Assembly (NCBI GenBank): GCA_030549775.1
Contig: CM060174.1
Span: 22,556,693-22,620,692 of the forward strand
Length of the DNA stretch: 64,000 nucleotides
Direction: 5' to 3'
From: Tamarix chinensis
Lineage: Eukaryota; Streptophyta; Magnoliopsida; Caryophyllales; Tamaricaceae
Part shown: positions 37,750 through 49,010 of the stretch, one piece after another
Layout of the letters: each line of letters starts with the position of its first letter
Numbering within the stretch: the first letter of the stretch is position 1
The notes under the pieces: model-generated
What the model saw: the letters and a program-made list of their open reading frames with translations, nothing else
Database searches by the model: none
What the model was told of the DNA's origin: nothing
Position numbers and translations under genes: made by a program

Positions 37750-38080
37750 GGTCCATCGGTGAGTAATAGTCACCAAGAGCCTAGGTGCTCTAGAGACCGA
37801 TCCATAGGGAAATAATAGTGGCTAGGAGCGCTCTACTTTACATGTTTTCGGTCCACCGGCTATAATTCTAGGGGATGCTGTGCTAAAAAAACCAAACCTA
37901 ATGATGTTAAACCATGGAAAGACACTATCTACTTACAGTGTGCTAGAATGATCCACCGACAAATATTAGTGGCCAGGTGCCCTATTCATTGAAGACCATT
38001 GCACCAACAATTAATAGTGGTCAGGTACGTTCTACCCTAGGTGGTTTTTTGGTCCACCAGCTATAATAGTGGGGTTCCCG
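37750..38080. repeat. Two-block cluster of CCAC...GTGG motifs in H2
   Basis: Six related 25-30 base words in two blocks about 200 bases apart, each block in the order GTCCATCGG/GATCCACCG...TAGTGG, then ...AATAATAGTGGCTAGG, then GTCCACCGGCTATAATAGTGG-like. Most words carry CCAC and GTGG at their ends and could form short hairpins. The same cluster is in H1 (12365-12660) and H3 (59497-59755). Confidence 0.75.
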
Positions 38081-38956
38081 CACTCACATGGATTGATAAA
38101 GAGCATGGTGTGAAATGAGTATATTGATCAGAGATCTAAAGAATAAGTTTAACCGGACTATAACACGGCCTCTACAATATGCATTGCTTGTACGTTTATC
38201 TGTATGATCATGCTTGTATTATATGCATTTCTAAGTTTGGACTTAGCTCTATGGTTACCTTGCTTAGTACGTAGCATACAAACCACCCGTTTCATGGGTG
38301 CTACTCATTCCCACTAGCAAATGGTATTGCTTAGTTTGTATTGGTAGGAGATGCCATCTTTGATTCCTATGACACTTATGAAGCATCATGTGGGGTTGAG
38401 ATTTGATCTTTGGACTTGGCCTGGGGACTTGAGAGTGATATTGGCTAGATTCTCTTTTACATCAGTTTACCTATGTATCATTTATTTTGGTTCCATTTTA
38501 TTGTACTGTACCTTTTATCCCTCGTGGGAAATTTTATTACACACTTATTTGGGTTGTATAACTCTTTAATGCGCACTCTAATTTTTGTGTTTTGAGTATT
38601 TCCCTTTTATCTCTATTTTATGTTGCTTAATATTCTAACGAAATTTTCCTTAGCCTTATGGTTAGTACGAGACTAGCCGGGGGCCGGACTTGTACTGATC
38701 ATGGTGGTAGCACCCCCATGCTTGTGTTTTTTTTAATTAAATGAAAATTTTCAACTATAATTTTGGGGGAGTGTTACAACGATAATTTAAAAAGGATCCG
38801 GGAGAGAGAAGGAAAATCGAGGATTAGGTCAAGGGAAAAATTAAAGAAACATTTGAAGAAGAAGTTCGTGCCTCGGGAATAAAAGCAAGAAAATTTTATC
38901 AAAATGACTACGTTGAGGCAAAGGTTACTTGGAGTTGAAGAATTTATTCAGGATTT

Positions 38957-39819
38957 TGATGAGTTCATATTTTGACACATTTTATACCCTTATAATCTTA
39001 GTTTTTGGTAGTTTATTTAACTAATATAGGGGAATAATTATTGTTTTATGCTTTAGTGGTAAAATTTGCATAAATATTATTATTTGAGCTAAAATGATAT
39101 AAATTAAGTAAATTTAGAATATAATATTATTTATTAATATTTATTGAATTTTATTTTGCAGGTATTATTTTTTTTTAAGAAAAGAAAAAAAAAGAATTCG
39201 ATGTTTGGACCAACGGCCAAAGGCCGAAGGCCCAAACGCCATGATAACCAAACAAGAGGGGGACAGCAGTGTGCGGCACAACAGGACGCAGAGGGAGCCT
39301 CAACAGGCTCGAGGTAGGCGGAAGCCACAAAAGGAAGGCAGAGCCTTCACACAGGCTCGGGCGAGTAGGGGCAAGGTAGTCGACGCACGGGCGACGCGCA
39401 AAGGATAGCTGCCGCATGGAGTTCGAGGTAGCGGCAACACAGGTCGTCCACAGCAGCCGCATGTCAGACTTAGAAGTAAATATTATATTACGATCTAATC
39501 TAGTGGTGGATTTTTATTTCCCTAACATATTTCTCATATTTGTGGGTTTCTCATTATTTTCATTATTTTTATTATTAGTTTATTTGATTTTATTTATTCC
39601 TTTTATTATTATTATTATTTTTATAAACCCCGATTAATATTTTTCTTATTTATTTATTATGTGTTATTTAGGTTTTTTATTTTTAGTTTTAGTTATATTT
39701 TCAAGCTAGTTAAATAGAGGTGAGCCCTCTCAATCCCCGGCCTAGAACGATACCCTATTTACCAGTGCTATAATTGACAACAAGAGGGTTTAAATTGCGT
39801 GCCGGCTATGGTCACACCA
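38957..39819 (+). mobile_element. Solo LTR I in gag of element B
   Basis: 863 bases starting TGATGAGTTCATATTTTG and ending GGTCACACCA, flanked by exact GATTT copies (38952-38956 and 39820-39824). Removing it with one GATTT restores the expected gag frame around F-ERL. It has no coding sequence. Near its end is CGATACCCTATTTACC, and its middle (39195-39480) is GC-rich with a GGCCAAAGGCC-type palindromic patch. LTRs beginning TGATGAG are frequent in plant gypsy elements of the Tat lineage; that assignment is tentative. Confidence 0.82.
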
Positions 39820-40385
39820 GATTTCGAGAGGCTTGATCATATATGTGATGTCTAAGAACAAGAAGAAAAATGTTACGCACGATTCATCGAGGGTTTAAGT
39901 ATGAATCTTTGGGAGAAGGTAGAGGTGTATCTTTATGAAGTGTTTGAAGACCTAGCCAAGTTAGCCATCAAGTTCAAGAAATAGTTAAAAAGCATAAAAC
40001 CACCAATCAAGTCAACCAATTCTCCATATGGTTTGACTGTCAAGGGTGTGTCAAAGTCACCAATTTCTTAAGCAGGAAACCAAGATAATTCTAGGAAGTT
40101 CACTCATGAAGAAAAGGGTAAATATAAAGTGGTTGATAAGGTGAAAAAACAATACTTCAAATGTAGAGGTTATGGCCACTTTGCTCGGGATTTTCCAAAC
40201 CATAGGGCATTGACTTTGAAGGAGATAGCAAATATGGAGGCTTGTGAAGAGATTGAAGAATTTGAAGAAGAAAGTGATAGCCTGGAGGATGCTTTGGAAG
40301 AAGTCCACATTGTAAATGGTGTTCCAAGTACAACCACGACCTTTACTTACTCAATGGGAGAATATTTTCAAAGCCAAGTGTAGAG

Positions 40386-43300
40386 TTGGTGATAAAGTGT
40401 GTGAAGTCATTATTGATAGTGGCTCATGCACTAATGTTTCTAGTGAGAAGATGGTGAAAAAGCTTGGTTTGGAGACCAAGGGTCATCCAAGACCATATTC
40501 CCTCCAGTGGCTCAATAAAGATAAAGGTGTAAGGGTAACTAAACAAACTCTTATGTCATTTAAGATTTAACATTACTTTGATGATGTTTTTGTGATATGC
40601 TGCTTAAGGATGCTTTTCAAATTTTTTTGGGTAGGCCGTGGCTATTTGACAGGAAGGTTGTGCAAGACTAGGTCCTTAATGAGTATTTGGTATGCAATAG
40701 TCCAAAGAAGTTTAAGCTCAAACCTAATCTAGATGGAGAGGATTCGGTTTTGAGGAATGAAAAGAAGGTAGATGTCGAGTGTAGGAAGGGAAAAAGAAGA
40801 AGAGTGGCATGGATATGTTGATCCTTAATGAGTGTGAGATGAATAGAGCCATTAGAGATGAATAGATATGCTATGCATTAATGGTGAAGGAGCTCCAACG
40901 AAGGGAGAATGCTAATATGGATCTGAAATTGCAACAAGTGTTGAAAGAGTATGTCGATGTCTTTGTGAAAGAGTTGCCAAGTGGGCTACCTCCTTTGCGG
41001 GTTATCGAGCAAGCTATTGATCTTATGCCAGAAGTTCCCTTACCGAACAAGCCAGCTTATAGATGCTATCTAGAGGAGGCTAAGGAGATACAGAAATAAA
41101 TGCAAGAGTTGTTAGACGAAGGTTATATGCGGGAAAATATGAGTCCATGTGGTGTTCCAACTTTATTATTGCCTACGAAGGATTGTATATGGAGGATGTG
41201 CATTAATTTTAGAGCCATCAATAACATCATAATCAAGTACAACTTTCTGATGCCGAGATTGGATGAAATGTTAGATGAGTTGCGTAGTGGAAAGGTGTTC
41301 CCGAAGATTAATCTTAGAAGCTGTTATCATCAAATGAGGATAAGGGAACAAGATGATTGGAAGATAACTTTCAAGACTAAGTATGAGTTCTAATAGTGGT
41401 TGGTGATGCCATTTGGGCTATTTAATGCACCAAGTTCCATCATGAGGTTCATGATAAAGGTACTTAGACCCTTTCTTGGAGTCTTTATTCTTGTTTACCT
41501 TGATGATATCTTTGTATATTGCAAGACAGAGTTCAAGCACATACAATACTCAAATAGGACATTTGATAAGCTTATAGAGGTGAAGCTCTATGAAAAGATG
41601 GGGAAGTGTGATTTCATGATGAAGTGGGTGATCTTTCTTGGTTATAGTATTAGTGGGGGTGGTATTTGAGTTGATTCGTCAAAGGTGGAATCTATACAAT
41701 CATGGTCTATTCCTACTAATGTCCACGAAGTTCAAAGTTTCCATGGGTTAGCCTCATTCTATAGGTGGTTCATCAAAGACTTATCACCTATCACAAAACT
41801 GATGAAGAAAGAAGAGTTATATTGGAATGATCAAGAGACAAAGGCTTTTGAAGACTTGAAGACAAATATCTCAAATGCACTGGTATTATCTTTACCTTGT
41901 TTCGATAACTTATTTGAAGTAATATGTGATGCAAGGAGTGTAGGCATTGGCGGTGTGTTGTCACAAGATAGGAAATCGATTGATTTCTTTAGTGAGAAGT
42001 TTAATGGCGCAAGAATCAACTATTCAACTAATGATAAAGAGTTTTATGCTATTGTCCATTGTTTGTATACATGGATTCATTACTTAATACCCAATCCTTT
42101 TGCTTCATTTGGATCACAAGAGTTTGAAGTATTTGCATGGTCAAAAGAAGGAGAGTCAAAGATGTGCTAAGTGGATAAGCTTCTTATAGACATTTGTGTT
42201 TTCTACAAGACATGTGGATGGTAAAGAAAATGTTGTAGCAGATGCATTATCGAGTAGGACCATGGTACTTACCATGATGGATGTAAAGCTTTTGGGGTTC
42301 GAGATGTTGAAGAGTTAATATGCCATGGATGATGATTTTGCTATGATCTTTGAAGAGTGCAAGAAAAAAGGGAGTTCTAGAGCTTATGTTATTCAAGATA
42401 GGTTCTTATTCAAGCACACAAATTATGTGTGCCGATGACTTCAGTACAAGACTTTGTAATCAAAGCTGTGCATGAAGGACGAATTTTTGGACACTTTGGA
42501 GTTTAAAAGACTTCAGAGTTGCTACAAAAACATTTCTATTGGCTGAGAATGCAAGGAGAGTATAAGCCATGGTTTCTAGGTGTGCTACGTGTCAAAGGTG
42601 CAAGAGTTTCTTCCACATAGGTTTATATGTACCTTTACCTATGCCTACTCAACCATGGAAAGGTGTTAGTATGGATTTTTTTTTGGGATTTCCTAGGACA
42701 CAATGAGGCAAGGATTCTATAATGGATGTAGTGGATCAATTTTCCAAGATGGCTCATTTTATTCCAAGTCACAAGACTAATGATGCTATGCATGTTGCAG
42801 ATTTATATTTCAAGGAGATCATGAGGTTGCATGAAATTCCGAGGATTATTTCTTTGGATAGAGATGTGAAGTTCGTAAGTTATTTTTGCAAGACGTTATG
42901 GCACATGCTAGGAATGAAGATTCTATTTAGCATAATGCATCATCCTCAAATAGATGGAAAAACCTAATTTACTAATAGAACTTTGGGTACTTTGCTAAAG
43001 GGATTGGTTTGTAAGAATTCTATGAATTGGGATGTTAATTTAGCATATGCGGAGTTTGTTTACAATCGAAGTCCATATACTACAAAAATCTCTAGTTCGT
43101 TTGAGATAGTATATAGTACTAATACATATGTCCCAATTGATATGGTGGCATTGAAGAAGGGTGAAGTGAAGAGTTATGATACACAATAGAGAGTGGAGTT
43201 CTTTAATAAACTTCATCAAAAAATCAATAACAATATTGAGAAGGCAAATGGGGTGTATAAGACAAGGGGAAACAAGCATAGGAGCCAACATGTTTTTCAA

Positions 43301-43552
43301 CAGGGATATTTAGTATGGTTACATTTGAGGAAGGAGAGATTTCCTAATATAAAGAAACACAAGATTATGCCAAGGGCTGACGGTCCTTTCAAAGGACTTT
43401 GGAAGTTTGGAGAAAGATCTTATGAACTTGATTTGTCAGATTCATATTTTGGGGTGTCAAGGACATTCAACATTGGAGACATTAGCCCTTATTATGGCGA
43501 TGCAAATTTGAGGGAAAATTCAAATCAAAATGGGGAAAATGATGTAGGATAA
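40386..43552 (+). pseudogene. pol pseudogene of element B (protease, RT, RNase H, integrase)
   Basis: Protease at 40400-40570 has the intact IIDSGSCTNVSS site. RT at about 40940-41800: ELPSGLPPL, a MSPCGVPTLLLPTKD block, YNFLMPRLDEMLDEL, INLRSCYHQMRIRE, MPFGLFNAPS and the intact catalytic VYLDDIFVY; thumb FHGLASFYRWFIKDLSPIT. RNase H at 41820-42260 keeps ICDARSVGIGGVLSQ and FYAIV. Integrase at 42460-43190: a degenerate HHCC region, [25 protein letters not shown] and LDRDVKF, but the catalytic Glu position after GKT is a stop (42965-42967). The C-terminal part (43193-43552) is an open frame of 119 codons ending in SRTFNIGDISPYYG. Stops at 41097, 41391-41396 and elsewhere. Confidence 0.86.
43527..43539 (+). 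promoter_or_regulatory. Polypurine tract of element B
   Basis: AAAATGGGGAAAA lies immediately before the 3' LTR start TGATG. Confidence 0.75.
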
Positions 43553-44591
43553 AACACTCAAGAATTGTCTTTCATAATTATGGAACCGATTATTTTTCAT
43601 TTGGAAATTTTTTCCCACAAATTTGAAGACCAACGGATGGTGATGTTGCTAGAAATAGAACAAACAAGCAGCCAAGTGTCTGCGTGCATGTGCATGGCAT
43701 GAATAGCATGCATGGAAGGAGTGACCACGTGCATGGCGATTTTCTTTTCATACTTGTTGAGATTTATTTGTAAGTTAGCTAATATATTAATTAATTAGTG
43801 AAGTTGGATAATAAAGTTAGCATAAAGCAGCAACAAGTTATCATAAAGGTAGCATAATATCTTTTAGCTTAGAATCTTTTGAATTATGATTTTAGCTAGC
43901 AGTAAAAAGGTAAAAAGCTTCTATCAATGTCAAGCATGGTCATTGAGAATTGAATTTAATTTAAAGATCAACATTGAAGTTGAATACAAGTGAATTATGT
44001 GTGAGTTCAAACTGAGGCAAATCGAATATGTCCGAACTCTTTAGCTTGAAAGTTTTAATCTCTTCATCTGTATGAACTAGAGATTAATCCATATCTTTTA
44101 TAATATCCTTAATCCATATTTTTCCTTCCATAATTACCGTCAAAATAATCCCCTAATTGGTGGTTAAACAAAGTCTTAATTCATTATACACAACTGAAAC
44201 CCTAAACAATCCATTCGAAACCCTAACATTTTCATACAAACCAAATATCACCTTAATCATCCTATTCGAATCAATCCCTAACCCTAACCCTAAACCATGA
44301 CATAAAAATTCATCTAAAACCTAACCTTAAAAGCTTAACATCCTCACCAAACCATTTTTGAATGCATAACCTAATTAATACACACCATTCAAACCATCAT
44401 CATTAACAAACCACCATCACCGAATCATCACCATCATTTTTTACCATATTCGAACTATCCTCATCCTTATTCTATCATGTTTGAATATTTAATTTCTTAA
44501 TTTACCATTAACATACCTTCATCCTAATATCTAAACCCAATTCGAACCATATTCTCATTGGTTGGAGAATTCCACTCTCCCACACGCATCA
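43540..44591 (+). repeat. 3' LTR of element B
   Basis: 1,052 bases, TGATG...CATCA, uninterrupted, and matching both halves of 30947-33736. It contains a short CCCTAA run (44276-44296) among many AAACCCTAA-like words. The element C flank ATGTT follows. Confidence 0.88.
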
Positions 44592-44596
44592 ATGTT

Positions 44597-45260
44597 TTTT
44601 ATGCTTTTCCCAATATTTTATCTTTGATTTACCCTCTCGTTCCCTAGTCTTCTCTAGATTATCATTCCATATCCTAGAAAAATTATTAAACTTAAGAGTA
44701 GATAGTTTAAATTTTATCTCATCTTGATAATATTTAAACTCAAAGATATCCCCCACTTCATGTAACCACTAAAGAAATAAGTATAAATCAAGTTTACCAT
44801 CAAAATTGGGAAGATCTAGCTTAATGCTTTATCTTCTTTTCTATTATACATTGGTTGATGGTTAAGGAGCTTTTGATTACTTCCACTCCCTATATAATGT
44901 TTATCATGGTCTAATTTTGAATTCATGTACCTTCCGTTAGCTGGATTATTTGATCTTATAGCACTTCCTAATCGATCTCCATAGAACTCTCTATGTTCTT
45001 GGACATTTTAAACTGATTCTTATTCTGCAAACCTAGACTCCAAATTTTGTAGTTGAGTTTTTATTTTTGGTATTTATCTAAGTGAGAATTAGTGGCATCT
45101 AATAGCTTCAAACATGGCTTGGAAATTTTATTCCCCTCTATGATTCGACTATTACAATTCAAGACACTTATATTCCACTAGGCCTTCTTTTAGTTATTTA
45201 TACTCGAGACCGCTCACTCCCACAATACTATTCTTGTTCGATTGTTATCCAAAAACTCGA
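44597..45260 (-). pseudogene. gag pseudogene of element C (N-terminal part)
   Basis: On the minus strand it runs parallel to the gag of A (4720-5245): a coiled-coil-like N-terminus, a stop-containing linker, then the capsid segment LSTLKFNNFSRIWND. Several in-frame stops. It is cut by the insertion of element B and resumes at 30946. Confidence 0.75.
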
Positions 45261-46006
45261 TTTCAATGAACCATTACATAATAAGAAAGTAAAAATAGAA
45301 ATAAAATAACAAAAATAACTTCACAAAGAACTTATCTTACTAAATTCTTGATGTAGAATTTAACAAGTTTCAATAATCTTTATTTGAAACCCTTCAAAAA
45401 TTTGTGCTAGTTTTCGAGCCGCTATAACATAAGATCATGCAGGAAAAGCAACCTATCAATTAGCATTATCTCTTAAAAATAAGACATTCAATATTCAAGC
45501 AGTAAAATAATGAAACACAAGAGTAATACTCAACAAAGCACACACACACTACTCAGACACAACATTGCAACCAAGCATTCTCTAAAATCATACATGATTA
45601 ATTGCATCTAATATCTATTGAAATAAAAAAAAGTGATTACACATCATCAAAGACAAGTAAAACTTGTACGTTTTCATGCCAAACTCAAAATTAAAAACAT
45701 TTGAAAACTACACATAATATGCACAATTATACAAATACTACAAACATGAAAAATTTTCAAAACCTAACTTGACCCCTTTATGCAAGAACAATCAATATCC
45801 TATCAACAACCATGAAATCTTGTATTATCACATGTAGTGAAACTTACAACATGAAGCTTTTTTTAACTATTTTAAAATTAATGCATCAAGATTCATAGGG
45901 CTCAATAAAGAAGATTAAGAATCTTACAAGAACTTCCAAGTTAGCTTAGGTTGATGTGGAAATTTCAATGAATTTTGTACTTGAGTTGGTGAAACCAATA
46001 TCCATG

Positions 46007-46018
46007 CTTTGATACCAA
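46007..46018 (-). promoter_or_regulatory. Primer-binding site of element C
   Basis: On the minus strand TTGGTATCAAAG lies 3 bases after the LTR end TCCATGTCA. Identical to the site of element B. Confidence 0.75.
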
Positions 46019-46021
46019 ATT

Positions 46022-46798
46022 TGACATGGAAGATCATAAAAAAAAGTCATAAAAATTCTAGGAATTTTTCTATAGCCTCAAGTTTTGCAAAATCTTTAAA
46101 GATTCAATTGAAAAGAATGGTTGAACGTGGTGATGCCGAAATGCACTTGGAAGGTGACAATGATCTAACCTAAGATAATTAGCCTTTTAAAGATAACTAT
46201 CTACTACTCTCCATATATATCAATTTAAGAAGGACAAGAGAATAATAAGAAGAAAAGAACATGACAATTGTGTTGTTCTCTTTTGAATTAAGCATTTGAC
46301 TCTCATTAATGCTCTTTAGAGATTAAGGCATACAGTCTTTATATATACATGAACACATCCAATTGTTTTTCATTAATGAGCCCTTAATTAAGCCCTTATT
46401 AATGAAATAAACCTCCTAATGCATGGTACAAGTATATAAAAAATAATTACAATGAAGTTTTACAAGTTTTATAAAGTATGAAACAAAATAATAAAGCTAC
46501 AAAAACTCTAATTATGTAATACATAGATTTAACAAATGTAATTGAACTTTATGTAATGCAGCCTTTTTCTTCTATGCACTTTGTAATTATTAAAATTTCA
46601 TTGTCTTGTACATCAAATATCTTCAATAGCTTGAAATTCTTGCTAAAATATGCAATAACTCTAAGAATTACTTAGCAAAACATTATATGTATAAGAATTT
46701 TCAAGCACAATAGGTTCCATCTCCAATTATACTAATTCATCTCATTCTTCATCCTTTGAAGAACAATATTGAGAGTGATCTAGAGATCTCTTGCATCA
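46022..46798 (-). repeat. 5' LTR of element C
   Basis: On the minus strand it starts TGATGCAAGAGATCTC (46798) and ends TCCATGTCA (46022), 777 bases. It aligns with the LTRs of A at the start (CTCAATATT, GAAG) and around TTTTTGTAGCTTTATTATTTT. The matching 3' LTR is not in the window at the expected place because C breaks off at 29500. Confidence 0.75.
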
Positions 46799-47298
46799 CC
46801 TTCCTCCATAATTGCAATCAACAACGCAATTTCTACCATGTAAATTGTGATACAATGAACATAGTGTATACTATCAACATTAGTAATTTTTTTAATTAAA
46901 ATATATCTTTGTAGGATTATCAATATATATATATATATACATCATACTTTTCCTAAGTTTTTTTTAAATCATGATTTTATATTTATTTACTTTTGGAAAA
47001 AATTATGGTGAAAGACTGTGATGAAGCATAACATATAAATGATGGAATATAAAGGTGATTAGTGTAGAACATGAAAAGTTATTTTTCTTAGAGAAATATG
47101 TAGGTAAAAATAGTGAAACATGGAAGTAATACTGGCAAAACAAAGAGGTAATGTCTGAGAGGGCTTACAACATTCACAACTACCTTTTTATGAGAGAGCT
47201 TACATCTTTCACAACTTTCACTACTTCCTTTTGTAAGAGGGCTTAATGTTGCCGGCAACCTCTTTGTAATAGGGAATATGTTATACTGAAACATTAAC

Positions 47299-47329
<31 letters not shown>

Positions 47330-47369
47330 AAATAAAAAAGAGAAATCACATATTAAGTATTCAAAAATC
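46799..47369. other. AT-rich junk with microsatellites and a short tandem repeat
   Basis: TA runs at 46923-46939 and 47299-47322. At 47157-47270 three imperfect copies of a GAGAGGGCTTACA-CTTTCACAAC-type unit occur, the last containing a perfect GTTGCCGGCAAC palindrome (47248-47259). No gene. Confidence 0.6.
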
Positions 47370-49010
47370 TTAATCTTCAAAAGTGGATACACATAAAATC
47401 TTTCTTTTGCTTCTTACCATCTAATCACTCTGAAGCACTTATTATTTCTATAACATAACATTGTCTATCCAATATCCTATCAGCCGTAACTTCTCCTCAT
47501 CCTACAATAATAAGGAATTTCATTAATAATCCTACCATGAAAATGCTAGCCTATTGCTTATTTAGGGATGGTTTCCCTAATATTATGTTATACGCTGAAG
47601 ACCGAGCCAAGATAGCAAAATATTTTCTAATACTCTTCAAAGCCAATGACTTACCAATTTCTATGATAAGATCTACAATTCCCTTTGATTTTATTACATC
47701 CCTAGTGAATCCTACTAAGGGAAAAATCTTATTTACTAAGCATCCTTCTAGAAACTTTGATTTCCCATAAGATTCTCTATAAATAGCATTCACAGAACTA
47801 CTAATGTCTATGATAACCCTATTCATCACAAAATTTTCTATTGATATTTCAATAAACAAAGGGTCAATGAAATATTCCACCATACCTGGAACCTCAACCT
47901 TTGTTGGAAAATTAACCTCCCATTCACCTTATTTTTTTCTTTTTTTTTTAGTTTTGTGGGATTTGGCTCTTCTAAGATATGATGTACTAGCTGCATTTCT
48001 AGTTTCAACTGAGGCATCTCCCCTTACAATAGTATGTATAATCCTTCTTGGTACTATTATTTGGTAGGGTGGAAGAAGTTGTTGAGCCAAGGAAATTTTT
48101 TATAATGTTGATGGTGTCTATGTATATTTTTTCAATTGACATTTATGCACCAAGTATTCTACAAAGTATTTAGTTACCTTCACACCTTTTTTGTATACCC
48201 ATATTCTTCATGATAGGAACACTGCTTATTATAATTTCTACACTTCACAAAATATTTCATAGGAAAGGGTATTGGAATTACCTGTACGTTATTATCCACA
48301 TCATATATTTGTGACAGGCGAGCAACCATTGGTTTATATTCATCAAATATTCCAATTTGAGTCAGTCAGGGTGTTGGTTGCTTCTCTGGCCTCATATCAT
48401 CATAGTTTTGTTCTAGCAAACACACCTCTTTGTTATGTATCTACCTCGACATTGAGGATGTTTCATTTTTTCTGGCCTCAAAATTTTTAGCATCTATTCT
48501 TTCCTATATATTCTTTCTTAAATAAGAGTAAGATTTTTCTTGGATAGATATAAATTCTCAACAATTTCTTCGTTGACCAAGTCCCTAAGTAAGGAATATT
48601 TTGCTATGCTATCGTCCAACTCATTGATATGTCAAACCTTCTTATTGAATTTATTTGGAAATGACTAGACAAATTCCTCTAACCTTTAGGAGAATCCTAT
48701 AATTGAGGAAGATTCTTTAATTTTTCTCTTATCATGCATCAAATTGCTTGACAAAATCCATCAAGAGTTGGGAAAATGAGTTTATTGACTTAGCTTTCAG
48801 GTTTCTAAACCATCTCAATGCTAATCCCTTTAAAGTTTTTGTATATTCCTTACATAAGGTATCTTCCTATGCTCCAACTAATAGCAATGTATTCTTGAAC
48901 ATATTCAAAGGGTCTTTTAAGTCTATAAAACCATCAAATGATTCAAATGTAGTAATTCTTATTCAATAAGGTGGTACTACAAATATATTCATTATGAAGG
49001 GAATCTACTA
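47370..49010 (-). pseudogene. gag-protease pseudogene of a second gypsy lineage (E)
   Basis: On the minus strand: gag at 48720-48970 with FDGFIDLKDPLNMFKN and LKGLALRWFRNLKAKSI, a classic retrotransposon gag segment; a degraded middle (48000-48700) with possible zinc-knuckle traces; then the aspartic protease at 47551-47883 (MNRVIIDISSSVNAIY, the D-T/S-G triad reading D-I-S) ending in SAYNIILGKPSLNK, and a short extension to about 47370 (GEV-A-R-L-R-CY). The protease style is that of Tat/Athila-type elements and differs from A, B and C. RT and everything beyond are missing. Confidence 0.75.

Larger units (their letters stand above)
34351..38778 (+). mobile_element. H2: 4.4 kb non-coding family-H element, probable giant solo LTR
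   Basis: Inserted in gag of element B between two exact copies of ACGAT (34346-34350 and 38779-38783). It starts TAAAATATCCCAAAA (a decayed TGTAAYAYCCC) and ends TTTTGGGGGAGTGTTACA. Inside, in order: an AT-rich start, a 1.1 kb pyrimidine-rich domain (34620-35690), an ATT/ATC-rich domain (35700-36430), a GT/purine-rich region, two blocks of CCAC...GTGG motifs (37750-38080), and conserved terminal blocks shared with H1. No protein is encoded; the longer open frames are low complexity. TG...CA type ends and a 5-bp duplication point to an LTR; the absence of internal retrotransposon sequence suggests a solo LTR. Confidence 0.8.
33924..40385 (+). pseudogene. gag pseudogene of element B, interrupted by H2 and solo LTR I
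   Basis: Starts at ATG 33924 and encodes a hydrophilic N-terminus (LRDFLKTLMDEIKEIKLQV, likely coiled coil), with a stop at 34098-34100. The gag domain runs through FKKFAKVWYD to 34350, resumes after H2 at 38784 (KRIREREGK, KLKKHLKKKFVP), and is broken again by solo LTR I (38957-39819) before ERL-HICDV and FIEGLS-NLWEKVEVYLYE. The zinc knuckle at about 40147-40203 reads YFKCRGYGHFARDFPNHR, with two of the four ligands lost. An acidic linker (EEIEEFEEESDSLEDALEE) follows. In-frame stops occur besides the insertions. Confidence 0.82.
30947..44591 (+). mobile_element. Element B: Ty3/gypsy retrotransposon carrying three nested insertions
   Basis: Complete gypsy element with 5' LTR (30947-33736, interrupted by a LINE), primer site, gag (interrupted by H2 and solo LTR I), protease, RT, RNase H, integrase, polypurine tract and 3' LTR (43540-44591). 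It starts TGAT and ends ATCA. It is inserted in gag of element C with ATGCT/ATGTT flanks. Without its inserts it would be about 6.6 kb. It is better preserved than A: the RT YLDD box and the protease DSG are intact, but stops occur throughout. It belongs to a chromovirus-like lineage by its C-terminus (SRTFNIGDISPYYG). Confidence 0.88.
44592..46798 (-). mobile_element. Element C, upstream part (5' LTR, primer site, leader, gag start)
   Basis: Minus-strand continuation of 29500-30946. From the top: LTR 46798-46022, primer site 46018-46007, a leader of about 750 bases, and gag N-terminus and capsid part at 45260-44597. The gag here matches element A closely (ESRF, EHREFYG, LKFNNFSRIWND, TREREGKSKIK). 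The junction with B lies in the KLKKHLRKKF region. Confidence 0.82.

Noticed and set aside
44276..44296. CCCTAACCCTAACCCTAAA run resembling a telomere repeat
   Set aside because: It lies inside the 3' LTR of element B, which is full of AAACCCTAA-like words, and the 5' LTR has a shorter version. Three units within an LTR are not an interstitial telomere.
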